Shown here: in pieces, positions 47,397 through 57,275 of the stretch
How the letters are laid out: each line of letters starts with the position of its first letter
Numbering within the stretch: the first letter of the stretch is position 1
NCBI GenBank assembly: GCA_964511065.1
Contig: CAZEEG010000004.1
Coordinates: 29,704-93,703, forward strand
DNA from: CALBRZ01 sp964511065
Lineage (GTDB): Bacteria; Planctomycetota; Planctomycetia; Pirellulales; S012-138
DNA length: 64,000 bases
Direction: 5' to 3'
Notes under the pieces: model-generated
The model's input: only the letters and a program-made list of their open reading frames with translations
Databases searched by the model: none
Told to the model about the DNA's origin: nothing
Made by a program: the position numbers and the translations under genes

Positions 47397-49766
47397 TCAC
47401 TCCAGCGGCGAATAGGTCGGCGGCCTGTCGAGCACCTGCGCTTGCCCCGCCCCCAGGCTGAAGGTGCCGGCTACGCCCAATCGCAGGCTGATGTGGGGCG
47501 TTTTGTGGCCGCGCGAAACTTGCACCGCCAGGGCATGCCAGCCCTGGGCCAGATGCAGCGGCAAGTAGTGCCAGCGATTGTCGCCGGGTATTTCCGCCCA
47601 AGGCTGGCCGTTGATGGCCATCGTCAGGCGGCGGTCGCTGCGCGCTTGAAACTGGAACAGGGCATCATCGCCAGCAGGGATCACTGCGGCGATGTTTGCA
47701 CCTTGGCCCATCTTCACCCCGGCATCGACTAGCCACTGCGGCCGTAGCGTGTTCTCGACGATCTGGGTCTTGCCCTCGGCCGTGGTAACTTCCACGCCGG
47801 AGATCCATTCGCCCCCCTCGTCCGGCTGGGCCGGTAGTCGCACAGGAGCCGCAATGGCCAGAGGCAGTTGCACCTCGATCGACAAGCACTCGCTCACGGC
47901 GACCGTTTTGCCTTGGGCATTGAGCGCCGCGGCTTGAAGCACCACGCTTCCCGGCCCCAGGTCGCGAGCAGGCACTCGCAGCGACGTTTGCCAGTCACCA
48001 GGCGGTGTGGTAACGGGCGGATCGCTCGGCGGGGCGGCTGGGCCGGTATGCTCGCGCTTGCTGCCGGGTGCCGATACTTCAGCGAGTACTCGGCCGGCGG
48101 AGCGGAGTTGCACCCGATGCCCGCCCGAGGTGCGAATCTCAAATGCGAGTTCACTGTCCCAAGGCACGGCCGGCCGCGCGGCCGTGAGTGCGACCGTCGG
48201 ACCCTTGCGGCGTACGACAAACAGGACGCTGCCGCGGCAGCGCAGCTCCAGGGGGCCGCACACGGCCGCAGCGGTCAGCAGGTGCTGACCGTTGGGCAGG
48301 CTTTCCAGGTCCAAGCGGCAGGGCTCACCATCAGGCTCTACCGCCACGCGGCGGCCGTCGAGGTATAGTTCCCAACGATCTACCGGGGGAAGGTTTTCGT
48401 CGCGCTTGCTAAGGCGGGGCTGCACGGTGATCGTTTCGGCTTCCACGGTAGCGCGAGGCTCGATCCCTGCGATGGCCACTTCGCCCCGGGGCGCCCACGG
48501 TGCGCACAACGGGTCGCCTACGATCAGCAGTTGATACGGCCCGGCCACGGATTGATAAAACGCCTCGGCAAGCGTGGCTCCCCGGGCGTAATGGACATAC
48601 AGAAACGGCGTGGGGAACTTGGCCTGGACCGCAAACGGTTCGGTCACGGTGCCGCTGCTGCCGGCCGCGCCGTGACGCAGGAAGGCCGTAAGCGGCGTTT
48701 GCCCGGCGCCTTCGCTCAACACGCCGCCAAAGCTGGTCAGATGTTCGCAGATGGCCCCGGGCAAGATGCGGCTGCCCGACGCCGGCCAATTGAAGCTGGC
48801 CGAACCGACACAGGCTCCAGCGACATCGCCCTTGCGCTGCGGCAGCACACCCTGCATCTTTTCGGCTTGGACGCCCAGGCTGCGCAATGCTTCGATCGCG
48901 GAGTCAAATCCCCATTTCCGGGTCGTGCTGCGAATGTCGCTGTTCTCCAGAAAATAAATCGTGCCACCGGGCGCCGTGTGATCGGCTGCCGCGCTCCGCT
49001 GAAGCTGCTCCATCGCCTCCGCGTAGCTGATCCCTCGGCCGCTGGTCACCGTGAGCATGGTGCTCAACAGGTACCGCGGGTGTTCGCCAGCGGTGCGGGG
49101 CTGGCCGTCGGAATCCCAACCGTAAGCACCGCGGAACCCGATGGAATCGGCCACGCGGAACCGCGGGGGCTCGCGCTCCGCGCTATCGGGCTTCTGGTTT
49201 TCGCCACGCCGGCCACCGCCACGTTTAGGGCCCGTCACGCGCCGATAGTAGCGATTGACCGAAAGCGAGAGATAGCCCGGCTGTTTCGCCAACACGCCCT
49301 GGTAAAGGTACGTGAGGCCGGTGATCGAAGCTCGCGGGGTGATCACGCGAGGCACTTCGATGCCGCGGAGATCGCCCCGCACGTCCACGCCAAAGGGAAA
49401 ATCGGCCGAATAGGCCACGCAGTCGATCTGTCCGGCCAGGCCGCGTTCCTCCAAAGTCTCGAGAACTGGCCGGAGAATCTTCTGCCGGAAGGTTTCCACG
49501 TCGATGATGTCGGTGCCGGGAAGGTCGCGCAGTTCGACCACGTTTTGCGGTGGAATCTCCCGCAACTGCGCGTACCGCGCCGCCACGGCCCTGGACACCC
49601 AACTGTCGCCGTTGACCACCAGGGCCGTATTTTCGGGGCCCGGCGCAGCCCAGGCTGTATCGCCGAACCAGCCTCCGCAGATCGCCAGCACCCAAGGCAG
49701 CAGGAGTGCCGCCCAGCGGGGCTGGTGAACGGTTGCGCGGGGGCACGGTATGGCAACGGCAGACAT
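47397..49766 (-). CDS. TIGR03790-family secreted protein
   Basis: The 789-residue protein starts at ATG 49766 and has a signal region (ALLLPWVLAICGGWF ... AWAAPGPEN). The TIGR03790 domain (about 45-430) begins with the phrase ENTALVVNGDSWVSRAVAA and contains YFLENSDIRSTTRKWGF and AFYQSVAGPYQLLIVGDPL. This family of unknown function is frequent in Planctomycetota and related phyla. The C-terminal 350 residues are Ig-like beta-sandwiches. A caspase/gingipain-like fold has been suggested for similar GDPL-containing families, but I cannot identify a certain catalytic dyad. Role unknown. Confidence 0.85.
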   Translation of the reverse strand: MSAVAIPCPRATVHQPRWAALLLPWVLAICGGWFGDTAWAAPGPENTALVVNGDSWVSRAVAARYAQLREIPPQNVVELRDLPGTDIIDVETFRQKILRPVLETLEERGLAGQIDCVAYSADFPFGVDVRGDLRGIEVPRVITPRASITGLTYLYQGVLAKQPGYLSLSVNRYYRRVTGPKRGGGRRGENQKPDSAEREPPRFRVADSIGFRGAYGWDSDGQPRTAGEHPRYLLSTMLTVTSGRGISYAEAMEQLQRSAAADHTAPGGTIYFLENSDIRSTTRKWGFDSAIEALRSLGVQAEKMQGVLPQRKGDVAGACVGSASFNWPASGSRILPGAICEHLTSFGGVLSEGAGQTPLTAFLRHGAAGSSGTVTEPFAVQAKFPTPFLYVHYARGATLAEAFYQSVAGPYQLLIVGDPLCAPWAPRGEVAIAGIEPRATVEAETITVQPRLSKRDENLPPVDRWELYLDGRRVAVEPDGEPCRLDLESLPNGQHLLTAAAVCGPLELRCRGSVLFVVRRKGPTVALTAARPAVPWDSELAFEIRTSGGHRVQLRSAGRVLAEVSAPGSKREHTGPAAPPSDPPVTTPPGDWQTSLRVPARDLGPGSVVLQAAALNAQGKTVAVSECLSIEVQLPLAIAAPVRLPAQPDEGGEWISGVEVTTAEGKTQIVENTLRPQWLVDAGVKMGQGANIAAVIPAGDDALFQFQARSDRRLTMAINGQPWAEIPGDNRWHYLPLHLAQGWHALAVQVSRGHKTPHISLRLGVAGTFSLGAGQAQVLDRPPTYSPLE

Positions 49767-49881
49767 AGATTCGGAGAGGGCAAGGTGCGCAGGGATCAAA
49801 CGCCCACACGGCAGTGCGCGCGGCTCAAAGCCAGGGGGCAGCGGCAAGGCGCGCTCCCAGGGGGGTGCGCCTGCTCCTCGG

Positions 49882-51195
49882 CTACTCCTGGGCGGCCAGG
49901 CTGGTGCAGATCAGTTCTTCATCGTTTCGGGCAAAGACATGCCGGTCGGCATAAGCCGGGTGGGCCCAGCACACACCGTCGCGGCGGCGCAACTGTTCGC
50001 GGGTGGGATCGATCAGCTTGGCACGGTCGATTTCTTGAAAGCCCTGGGGGGAGAGCTTGCCGATGACCAGTTCGCCGGCCTCGTTGAACATCCAGAACCG
50101 GTCGCCGTTGCGCACCATGTGGATGTTGCTCCAGCGGTTGGGCGGCGTGGCGGTGCGGTCTTCCCAAACGCGGTCGCCGGTTGCCGCTTCCAGGCAGCGC
50201 AACTCGCCATAGCTGTCCACGCCGTAGATGTAATCGCCCTCGAAAACGGGCGTAGCCATGATCGAGTGCAAGGCATCGGTCTTTTGTTCGTCGGGGCCAA
50301 GCCGCCGCCAAACGGCCTTGGCGGCCAGGCTATCCTGGTCCAGTTTCAACAGCAGCGAACCATCGTAGAACGAGGTGACGAACAACCGCCCGTCTTCGAG
50401 CACGGGCGTGGCAATATTGATCACCATGCGCGTTGGCTGAAAGGGATGCTTCCAGTGGAGCTTTCCGGTAAGCGGCTCCAGGGCAGCGACATGGTCGCCG
50501 GTCCAGGCAATCAGCACGTCGCGGCCGGCCTGCTGAATGATGATCGGAGCGGAGTAACTGGCGCGGTCGTCGAGGGCCTTCCAGGCTTCCTCGCCTGTGC
50601 GCTTGTCAAACGCCACCAGGCAAGCGTTCTCTCCGCCCACCTGAATAATGACCAGGTTGCGATACACCAGCGGCGCGGCGGCGATGCCCCAGGCCGGCAT
50701 GCGGATCGCATAAGCGGCATCGAGGTCTTTTTTCCAGAGCACGTTGCCGGAGGCGGCATCGAAACAGTGCAGGTGGCCCATGGTGCCCAGGGCATAGGCG
50801 CGGCCCTCGTCGAGGGTGACGCTCGCCCTCGGCCCCGCCGTGTAGCTCACGTTGCGGTAGACGCACGGATAGCTATAGGTCCAGAGGAGCTTGCCGGTGG
50901 CGGCATCAAAGCAGTGAACGCGTTCGGCCTGCTCAGGCTCGGTAACACGATCGGTTACGTACACCCGGCCAGCGGCCACGGTGGGACCGCTGTAGCCGGC
51001 GGCGATGGGCACCCGCCACTTGGGCGTGAGCCGCGGCGTATCGAACCGCTGCACAATCCCCGTCTCGCGCCATACGCCATCGCGCTGGGGCCCTCGCCAT
51101 TGCGGCCAGTCGTCGGCCACCGCGGCGCTGGATCCGAGGGCCATCTGCAATCCGCAGGCGACGATCCATCCAAGGCAAAGCAGGCCGTTTCTCAT
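49882..51195 (-). CDS. Secreted PQQ-like beta-propeller protein
   Basis: The 437-residue protein has a signal peptide (GLLCLGWIVACGLQMALGSSA) and starts its mature part with DDWPQWRGPQRDGVW, typical of planctomycete PQQ-binding-like beta-propeller proteins. Blades with AxxGxxLW motifs recur (HCFDAATGKLLW, HCFDAASGNVLW, RCLEAATGDRVW). No calcium/PQQ dehydrogenase active site was seen, so it is probably not an enzyme of the quinoprotein type but a structural or binding protein in the periplasm. The ATG at 51195 is chosen for the signal peptide; a longer frame to 51333 is proline-rich. Confidence 0.92.
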   Translation of the reverse strand: MRNGLLCLGWIVACGLQMALGSSAAVADDWPQWRGPQRDGVWRETGIVQRFDTPRLTPKWRVPIAAGYSGPTVAAGRVYVTDRVTEPEQAERVHCFDAATGKLLWTYSYPCVYRNVSYTAGPRASVTLDEGRAYALGTMGHLHCFDAASGNVLWKKDLDAAYAIRMPAWGIAAAPLVYRNLVIIQVGGENACLVAFDKRTGEEAWKALDDRASYSAPIIIQQAGRDVLIAWTGDHVAALEPLTGKLHWKHPFQPTRMVINIATPVLEDGRLFVTSFYDGSLLLKLDQDSLAAKAVWRRLGPDEQKTDALHSIMATPVFEGDYIYGVDSYGELRCLEAATGDRVWEDRTATPPNRWSNIHMVRNGDRFWMFNEAGELVIGKLSPQGFQEIDRAKLIDPTREQLRRRDGVCWAHPAYADRHVFARNDEELICTSLAAQE

Positions 51196-51562
51196 ACGAT
51201 TGGTCCTCGGTTGGTGAACAGGCGGGGCAGGGTAGGGGGGCGGACTACGGCGGCAACACGTTCCGCCGGGAGAAACATTTCCACCGCCAGGCCGCTGGCA
51301 GCCGATACCGCGCATGCGGCCTGGCATGCTCACAAGGTACCCGACCTACTAATGGGAGGAAAGCAACCGCTCGCTCGGACGGGGCTCCTTCCTTCGCCGA
51401 TAGCTTGAAAGCCAGCCCCCTCTAGCGGGGGCAAAGATTTGCAAATCGGGTGCATTTTTTTAGACTGTACGGTGTGCTGGCCCCTACCCATTGGGCTTGT
51501 ACGCCCGCCCGAATCGTTGTTCCATGCGAATCGGAAATCCCACCCCCCAAGCCTCTCCCGCC
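51196..51562. other. Divergent intergenic region with a hairpin and a perfect palindrome
   Basis: Between the beta-propeller gene (minus) and the DUF1592 gene (plus) lie a GCCCCC/GGGGGC hairpin at 51415-51432 and, four bases on, the perfect 12-base palindrome GATTTGCAAATC at 51436-51447. The palindrome could be an operator for one or both genes. No gene is present. Confidence 0.55.
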
Positions 51563-54058
51563 ATGTATCGCCCATTGCCCACCACACTGCGGACCGTTTG
51601 GCTATGCGCTGCGCTGGCGCTGACCTCGGTACTGGCAATTCCGGCCGCGGCCGAAGAACCGTCCTCGCCGCTGGCCACGGCTAATCCGGCTTCTGATGTC
51701 AAACCGTCCTCGAATCCGGCCGACGCTGAAGCCAACAAGCTGTTCGCGCGGGGCCGTGCCATCTACGCCCTGATGTGTTCCAAGTGCCACGGCGACAAAG
51801 GGCAGGGCGTAAAGGACATCTATCCCAAGCCACTGATCGGCGACGACAGCCTGGCTGCCTTGACCCGGCGCATCGACGAAACCATGCCCGAGGGCGAACC
51901 GGAAGCCTGCGTGGGCGAAGACGCCGCGGCGGTTGCCCGGTACATGTACGACAGCTTCTATTCGCCACAAGCCCGCGCGGCGGCCATCGAGCAACTCCAG
52001 CCACACTTGCAACGGTTGACGGTCGGACAATTCCGCCGTTCGGTGACCGATCTGGTTGGTAGTTTCCGCCGCGACTTCGACAAGCCTTACACTGACAAGC
52101 GCGGCCTGATCACCCGAATCAGCGGGCGGCATCCCGAAGAAAAAGACAAGAACGGCCAGAAGAAGTGGGTGGGCCGGGAACTGGCTCACGGTGAAGTGCA
52201 CATGCGCGTGGGCGAGGCATCGCCACACGCCGACATTGACCGCAGCGAACGGTTTACCGTTACCTGGTCGGGCGCCTTGGTTGCCGAGGTGTCGGGCGAA
52301 CACGAGTTGGTGATCCGCACGCCCAATGGGTTCAACCTCTGGTTCAACGACGTCGAAGGCGATGCATTGCCGCGCATCGACGGCACGGTGGTTTCCGGTG
52401 AAGGCGTTCGCGAAGAACGCATCTCGGTCCCGCTGCTGGCCGGGCAGGCCTACCCGATCCGCGTGCAATGGATGCTCGGCCCCCAGGAACCGAATGGATT
52501 CATTGAACTGCTTTACAAATCGCCGGCCAATCCGCTCCAGCGCGTACCGGCGAGGCTGCTCATCCCAAGCACCACGCCCAAGGCCGTGCTGATTGGCACT
52601 CCATTCCCCGCCGACGATGCCAGCTTGGGCTACGAGCGGGGTACGGCCATTTCGGCCGCCTGGTACGAAGCCGTCGTGCAGGCGGCCATTGAGGTGGCTT
52701 CGCAAGTGACCGACGATCTCAACGCCCTGGCCGGCACCAAGGCCGACGATCCCCAGCGGGAGGAAAAAATCCGTGCTTTCTGCGGGGAGTTCGTTACCCG
52801 GGCGCTACGGCGGCCGCTGAACGACGTAACGTTGAAGCAGTTTGTCGAGGCACCGCTGGCCAGCACCGATAACATCGACCTGGCTGCCAAGCGCGTGGTG
52901 CTGCTAACGCTCTGCTCGGCGCAGTTCTTGTATCCCGCCGCCGGGAATCAGCCGCCCGACAGTTACGACGTGGCGTCCCGATTGGCGCTCTACCTTTGGG
53001 ATTCGCTGCCGGATGCGGCGCTGCGCGAGGCGGCCGCGCGGAGCGAGTTGGCCAGTCCGGAGTCGATCCTCACCCACGCGCGGCGGATGCTCAACGACCG
53101 CCGGGCCAAGGCCAAGCTGGACGAGTTCTTCTTTCATTGGCTGCAGCTGGATCATGCCGCGGGCGTGAGCAAGGATCGCGAGGTATTCCCCCAGTTCGAC
53201 GACACCCTGCTGGCGGACCTTCGTGTCTCGCTTCAGAAGTTCATCGACCACGTGGTCTGGTCGGAGAAGTCGGATTACCGCGAACTGCTCCTGGCCGATT
53301 ACGTGTTCCTCAACGACCGGCTTCGCGAGGTGTACGGGCTACCGGAATCCGAAGCCAAGGCGGAGGAAGAGAAGGACCGCGAGCGGGCCAGCGATGCATT
53401 TGAAGCCGTGGTATTGAAAGACCAACCGCGGAGCGGGGTGCTTACGCATCCCTACCTGCTGACGGTGATGGCATATCGGGACAGCACTTCGCCCATTCAT
53501 CGGGGCGTGTTTCTGACGCGGAACGTGGTCGGCCGGCAGTTGAGGCAACCCCCCAATGCCATCCAGTTCAACGATGCGAACTTCGACCCCACGCTGACCA
53601 TGCGCGAGAAGGTCACGCTGTTCACCGGTGATGAAGCCTGCATGGCTTGCCATGCCACGATCAACCCGCTGGGGTTCAGCCTGGAACATTTTGACGGGTT
53701 AGGCCGTTTCCGCACCCAGGAGCAGGGCAAGCCGATCGACGCGGAAAGCGATTTTCCGGCCGACGATGGCAGCACGGTCCGTCTGCGGGGGCCCCGCGAC
53801 GTGGCCCAGTTGGCGATCGAGTCGCCGGTTTCGCGCCGGACGTTCGTGCGGCAACTATTCCAGCACACGGTGAAAGAGGATACAACGTCCTTCAGCCCCG
53901 GGCTGTTGGATGCGTTGGAGTTGGAGTTCTCAAATTCCGATGCACATATTCGGAACATCTGGGCCGTGCTAGCGGCAGAAGCTGCCAGCTACGGTTTACA
54001 TCCATCCGGTGGTACCAAGTCGGGCACGGCCGCATTATCGGTGCGGCAGGCCCCCTGA
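51563..54058 (+). CDS. Secreted DUF1592/DUF1588 protein with N-terminal cytochrome c motif
   Basis: The 831-residue protein starts at ATG 51563 with a signal peptide (LRTVWLCAALALTSVLAIPAAA). A cytochrome c-like heme motif CSKCH is at residues 72-76. A PA14-like or carbohydrate-binding beta domain (about 220-350) follows, then the DUF1592 region (about 385-640, with LALYLWDSLPDAALR), the DUF1588 region (about 650-730, with LTHPYLLTVMA, SPIHRGVFL and a second CMACH motif) and DUF1585 at the end. The gene is always near a DUF1552 gene in planctomycetes, as here. The pair is presumed to act in periplasmic oxidation of an unknown substrate. Confidence 0.93.
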   Translation: MYRPLPTTLRTVWLCAALALTSVLAIPAAAEEPSSPLATANPASDVKPSSNPADAEANKLFARGRAIYALMCSKCHGDKGQGVKDIYPKPLIGDDSLAALTRRIDETMPEGEPEACVGEDAAAVARYMYDSFYSPQARAAAIEQLQPHLQRLTVGQFRRSVTDLVGSFRRDFDKPYTDKRGLITRISGRHPEEKDKNGQKKWVGRELAHGEVHMRVGEASPHADIDRSERFTVTWSGALVAEVSGEHELVIRTPNGFNLWFNDVEGDALPRIDGTVVSGEGVREERISVPLLAGQAYPIRVQWMLGPQEPNGFIELLYKSPANPLQRVPARLLIPSTTPKAVLIGTPFPADDASLGYERGTAISAAWYEAVVQAAIEVASQVTDDLNALAGTKADDPQREEKIRAFCGEFVTRALRRPLNDVTLKQFVEAPLASTDNIDLAAKRVVLLTLCSAQFLYPAAGNQPPDSYDVASRLALYLWDSLPDAALREAAARSELASPESILTHARRMLNDRRAKAKLDEFFFHWLQLDHAAGVSKDREVFPQFDDTLLADLRVSLQKFIDHVVWSEKSDYRELLLADYVFLNDRLREVYGLPESEAKAEEEKDRERASDAFEAVVLKDQPRSGVLTHPYLLTVMAYRDSTSPIHRGVFLTRNVVGRQLRQPPNAIQFNDANFDPTLTMREKVTLFTGDEACMACHATINPLGFSLEHFDGLGRFRTQEQGKPIDAESDFPADDGSTVRLRGPRDVAQLAIESPVSRRTFVRQLFQHTVKEDTTSFSPGLLDALELEFSNSDAHIRNIWAVLAAEAASYGLHPSGGTKSGTAALSVRQAP

Positions 54059-54082
54059 TCCGAGCGACGAGGAATGCCAACC

Positions 54083-55405
54083 ATGAGTAAACTGACCCGC
54101 CGCGATTTCGTCCGAGAATTGGGTGTCAGCGCGGCCGCCGCACCGTTCTTGATGGGGCTATCGTCGCTCAGCGGCGCGCCGCTGGAACCCAAGCCCAAGC
54201 GGCTGATCATCATGTTCTCGCCCAACGGCACCATTCCCGATGCCTACTGGCCCGACGAACCCGGCCCGCTCACCGAGTTGAAGCCGATCCTCAAGCCGCT
54301 GGAGGCCTATCGCGATCGGATGATGGTGCTCAAGGGCGTTTGCAACCAGGTCCGCGGCGACGGCGATGCCCACATGCGCGGCATGAGCTGCCTGCTCACC
54401 GGCCACGAGTTGTTCCCCGGCAACATCCAGGGCGGTTCGCACACGCCCGCTGGCTGGGCCAAGGGCATTTCCATCGACCAGGAGATCCGCAACTTCTGCC
54501 AGTCGCGCGAGGAAAGCCGCACCCGTTTCGGCAGCCTGGAATTCGGCGTGGCGGTGCCGCACCGGGCCGATCCTTGGACCCGCATGTCGTACGCCGGCGC
54601 CAACAAGCCGGTGGCGCCGATCGATGATCCTCGGCAAATGCTCCACAAGCTGTATGGAGCCACCAAGGACAAGGAAAGCCTGTTGAGCATTGTGGACGGC
54701 GTGAAGAACGACCTCCGCCGCGTCTCGGGCAAGCTCAGCCCCGAGGACCGCCGCATGCTTGAGGAACACCTGGCCCTGGTTGCATCGATGGAGAACGAAC
54801 TGCGCGGCGCGGACGACCAGCAGCAACTCCACCATCCGGTGCCCGAGGTCGATCCCAGCATCGAGCTGGTCAACGACAATACGCCGGAGATCAGCCGGAT
54901 GCAGATCGACCTGTTGGTGAACAGCTTTGCCAACAACATGGCCCGCGTCGCCACGCTGCAATATATGCGTTCGGTAGGCCAGGCCCGGATGAACTGGCTG
55001 GGCGTGGAAGAAGGACACCACACGCTCTCGCACGAACCGGATAACAACGAATCGGCTCGCGACAAGCTGATCCGGATCAACACCTGGTTCTGCGGCGAGT
55101 TGGCCTATCTGACTAAGCGACTGGCCGATACGCCTGAACCCGGCGGGGTGGGCGGCTCGATGCTCGACAACACCCTGATCGTGTGGACCAACGAGTTGGG
55201 CAAGGGCAACAGCCATACGCTCAACGATATTCCGATGGTCCTGGTCGGCGGCGAAAACCTGGGTGTCCAGACCGGTCGCGCGGTCCACTTCCCCAAGGTG
55301 CCCCATAACCGGCTGCTCATGTCCTTGGCGCATGTGATGGGCCACCACATCGAAGCCTTCGGCCTGGAACGGCTCTCGGTCGATGGCCCGCTGGACCTGG
55401 GCTAG
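54083..55405 (+). CDS. DUF1552 protein with Tat signal
   Basis: The 440-residue protein begins at ATG 54083, nine bases after GAGGA, with a twin-arginine-like signal (TRRDFVRELGVSAAAAPFLMG). The body matches DUF1552: LIIMFSPNGTIPDAYWP near the start, LLTGHELFPG, then DNTLIVWTNELGKGNSHT and NRLLMSLAHVMGHH at the end. These phrases resemble the DUF1501/alkaline-phosphatase-like group of sulfatase-fold proteins. It is 24 bases after the DUF1592 gene on the same strand, and a terminator follows, so the two form one operon. Function unknown. Confidence 0.93.
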   Translation: MSKLTRRDFVRELGVSAAAAPFLMGLSSLSGAPLEPKPKRLIIMFSPNGTIPDAYWPDEPGPLTELKPILKPLEAYRDRMMVLKGVCNQVRGDGDAHMRGMSCLLTGHELFPGNIQGGSHTPAGWAKGISIDQEIRNFCQSREESRTRFGSLEFGVAVPHRADPWTRMSYAGANKPVAPIDDPRQMLHKLYGATKDKESLLSIVDGVKNDLRRVSGKLSPEDRRMLEEHLALVASMENELRGADDQQQLHHPVPEVDPSIELVNDNTPEISRMQIDLLVNSFANNMARVATLQYMRSVGQARMNWLGVEEGHHTLSHEPDNNESARDKLIRINTWFCGELAYLTKRLADTPEPGGVGGSMLDNTLIVWTNELGKGNSHTLNDIPMVLVGGENLGVQTGRAVHFPKVPHNRLLMSLAHVMGHHIEAFGLERLSVDGPLDLG

Positions 55406-55417
55406 GTTTGCCTGCCC

Positions 55418-55440
55418 GTGCTAAAAATCGTTTTTAGCAC
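55418..55440. repeat. Perfect AT-rich inverted repeat after the DUF1552 gene
   Basis: Arms GTGCTAAAAA (55418-55427) and TTTTTAGCAC (55431-55440) are exactly complementary across a 3-base loop. No T-run follows, so it is not a canonical terminator, but its position 13 bases after the stop codon suggests a role at the RNA 3' end. Confidence 0.7.
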
Positions 55441-55476
55441 GACTTAGGCCCATTGGTATCATTTGGGTTCATTTGC

Positions 55477-55515
55477 AAGCGGCGCCGGGGGCAGTGGTCT
55501 CCGGCGCCGCTTTTA
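55477..55515 (+). terminator. Rho-independent terminator of the DUF1592-DUF1552 operon
   Basis: Perfect 10-bp GC-rich stem GCGGCGCCGG (55479-55488) / CCGGCGCCGC (55501-55510) with a 12-base loop, followed directly by TTTTATT. It lies about 70 bases after the DUF1552 stop. Confidence 0.85.
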
Positions 55516-55819
55516 TTGCGCCAAATGGTACATATGGCCTCAGCGCCTGTAGTGCCCCCGCTGTTGGGGCGGTATGGTTGGGTGGTCCCCCGCATCTTCC
55601 TCCGGCAAGGCTGGCGGCATTTTACTTGCCTTGCCTGTTTTACCCAATTACCATCAAGAGAACGCACTTGTCGCGGGTTTCCAGGCCCGATTGCTTCGCA
55701 TTCTTCCCGGCGGTGCGGACGAATCACCTATCGCTCCCGCTCGTTGCGGCGCCCTTTCCGGCGGCCCTTGGCACGAGCGGGGGCGTACCGGTCACCTCTT
55801 CGGAACAGGAGTATTTCGC

Positions 55820-57190
55820 ATGTGGCGCAACCTCCCTCGATGGCTCGCCGCCTTCACGGTGTTGGCCGTGTACGGGGCGGGCTCGTGGGCTTGGGCTCAG
55901 CAGACCGCCGGTGTCTACGTCGACGCCGAAGGTGTCCTGCGCAAACATGAGTTCAACGATCCCGGCGGGCAATTGACCAGGCAGCGGATCGAGGCTCAAC
56001 TGGCCGCGCTCGACCCAGACATCGCCAGGCCCAGCGCGCTGCGCTACATCTCGCTCAACCGCCTGGAAAAAGCGGTTGCCGATCGCATCGCCGCCGACCG
56101 CCATCCCACCGAAGAAATGCAGGCCCTGGCAGGGCTTACCCGAGTCCAATACGTGTTCCTCATTCCCGAGACGGGCGACGTGGTCATCGCCGGCCCGGCC
56201 GAACCCTGGGCCAAGGACCTCTCGGGACGGATGCGCGGCATCAAGTCGGGCCGGCCGATCGTGGAGTTGCAAGACCTGATCGTGGCCCTGCGGACCTATC
56301 CGCCCGGCGTCCGCGACCGCGGCGTGGCGGTGGGCTGCTCGATTGATCCCACCGCTGAAGGCCTCGCCCGCATGCAGCAGTTTCTCCGCCAGGTCGGCGG
56401 GCATGCCACCCCGCGCGACACCCAGTTCATCGTCAACGGCCTGCAGAAGTCGCTTGGCCTGCAAGTGGTCACGGTGCTGGGCATCGACGCCGATACCCAC
56501 ATGGCACAGGTGTTGGTCGAAGCCGACTACCGCATGAAGCTCATCGGCATCGGCCTCGAGAAACCGCCCATCAAGCTGACCAGCTACGTGGAACGGGCCA
56601 GCGCTACGCAAGTCAGCCGCAATGCCATGCAGCGGTGGTACTTCGTGCCCGACTACGAATGCCTGCGCGTAGCCGAGGACCGCCTGGCCGTGGAACTGGT
56701 CGGCGACGGCGTCAAGCTGCTGGGCGAAGACGAAGTAGTCACCGGAAGCGGCGAGCGGCTCGTGCAGAACAGCACGCCCAACATGGCCAGTAAGGGCTTT
56801 GTGGACGATTTCACCCGCAACTATGGACGCCTGGCCGACAAGAGCCCGGTCTATGCCCAACTGCGCAACTGCATCGACCTGCTGGTTGCCGCGGCGTTCA
56901 TCCAGGACAACGATTACTACGGCAAGGCTGGCTGGGATGCTGCCATCTTCCGCAGCGAAGAGAAAGTCCCCGTCCGCACGCTCAACGTACCCAAGACCGT
57001 GGAAACGGCCGTCAACGCCCTCTGGAAAGGCAACCGGCTGATGACGCCGGTCGGCGGCGGGGTCCACATCGAACCTGCGATGGCCCTGGCCTCCAGCAAC
57101 CTGCTGCCGGATGAAAACCAGGCCGTGGCCCAGAAGCGGCAACAGGTCGACCTGAAAAACCTGCCGCCCGGCCAATGGTGGTGGGACTAA
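55820..57190 (+). CDS. Secreted DUF1598 protein
   Basis: The 456-residue protein starts at ATG 55820 after a CAGGAG site and has a signal peptide (LPRWLAAFTVLAVYGAGSWAWA). The DUF1598 domain covers most of the mature part, with typical phrases RPIVELQDLIVALRTYPPG, VGCSIDPT and WYFVPDYECLRV. The family is almost limited to Planctomycetota and its function is unknown; members are thought to be periplasmic. The gene is flanked by terminators on both sides (55477-55515 and 57237-57275), so it is transcribed alone. No promoter pair was clear in 55516-55819. Confidence 0.9.
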   Translation: MWRNLPRWLAAFTVLAVYGAGSWAWAQQTAGVYVDAEGVLRKHEFNDPGGQLTRQRIEAQLAALDPDIARPSALRYISLNRLEKAVADRIAADRHPTEEMQALAGLTRVQYVFLIPETGDVVIAGPAEPWAKDLSGRMRGIKSGRPIVELQDLIVALRTYPPGVRDRGVAVGCSIDPTAEGLARMQQFLRQVGGHATPRDTQFIVNGLQKSLGLQVVTVLGIDADTHMAQVLVEADYRMKLIGIGLEKPPIKLTSYVERASATQVSRNAMQRWYFVPDYECLRVAEDRLAVELVGDGVKLLGEDEVVTGSGERLVQNSTPNMASKGFVDDFTRNYGRLADKSPVYAQLRNCIDLLVAAAFIQDNDYYGKAGWDAAIFRSEEKVPVRTLNVPKTVETAVNALWKGNRLMTPVGGGVHIEPAMALASSNLLPDENQAVAQKRQQVDLKNLPPGQWWWD

Positions 57191-57236
57191 CGCCGACCTA
57201 AGCGAAGCATTGGCGCGTCGCACGCCTGAAATAAAA

Positions 57237-57275
57237 GGAGCCTCTCCGCCGGTCTGACCAGCGGAGAGGCTTTTT
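57237..57275. terminator. Bidirectional rho-independent terminator
   Basis: Perfect 11-bp stem AGCCTCTCCGC (57239-57249) / GCGGAGAGGCT (57261-57271) with an 11-base loop and TTTTT on the right; the left flank AAAAGG gives a T-rich tail on the other strand. It lies between convergent genes (DUF1598 and glycyl-tRNA synthetase), so it can serve both. Confidence 0.88.

Noticed and set aside
47225..47461. Short arginine-rich plus-strand frame
   Set aside because: Runs into the antisense of the TIGR03790 gene and lacks any support beyond being open.
48531..50066. Plus-strand frame across the TIGR03790 and beta-propeller genes
   Set aside because: Spans two genes that are well supported on the other strand; no family match.
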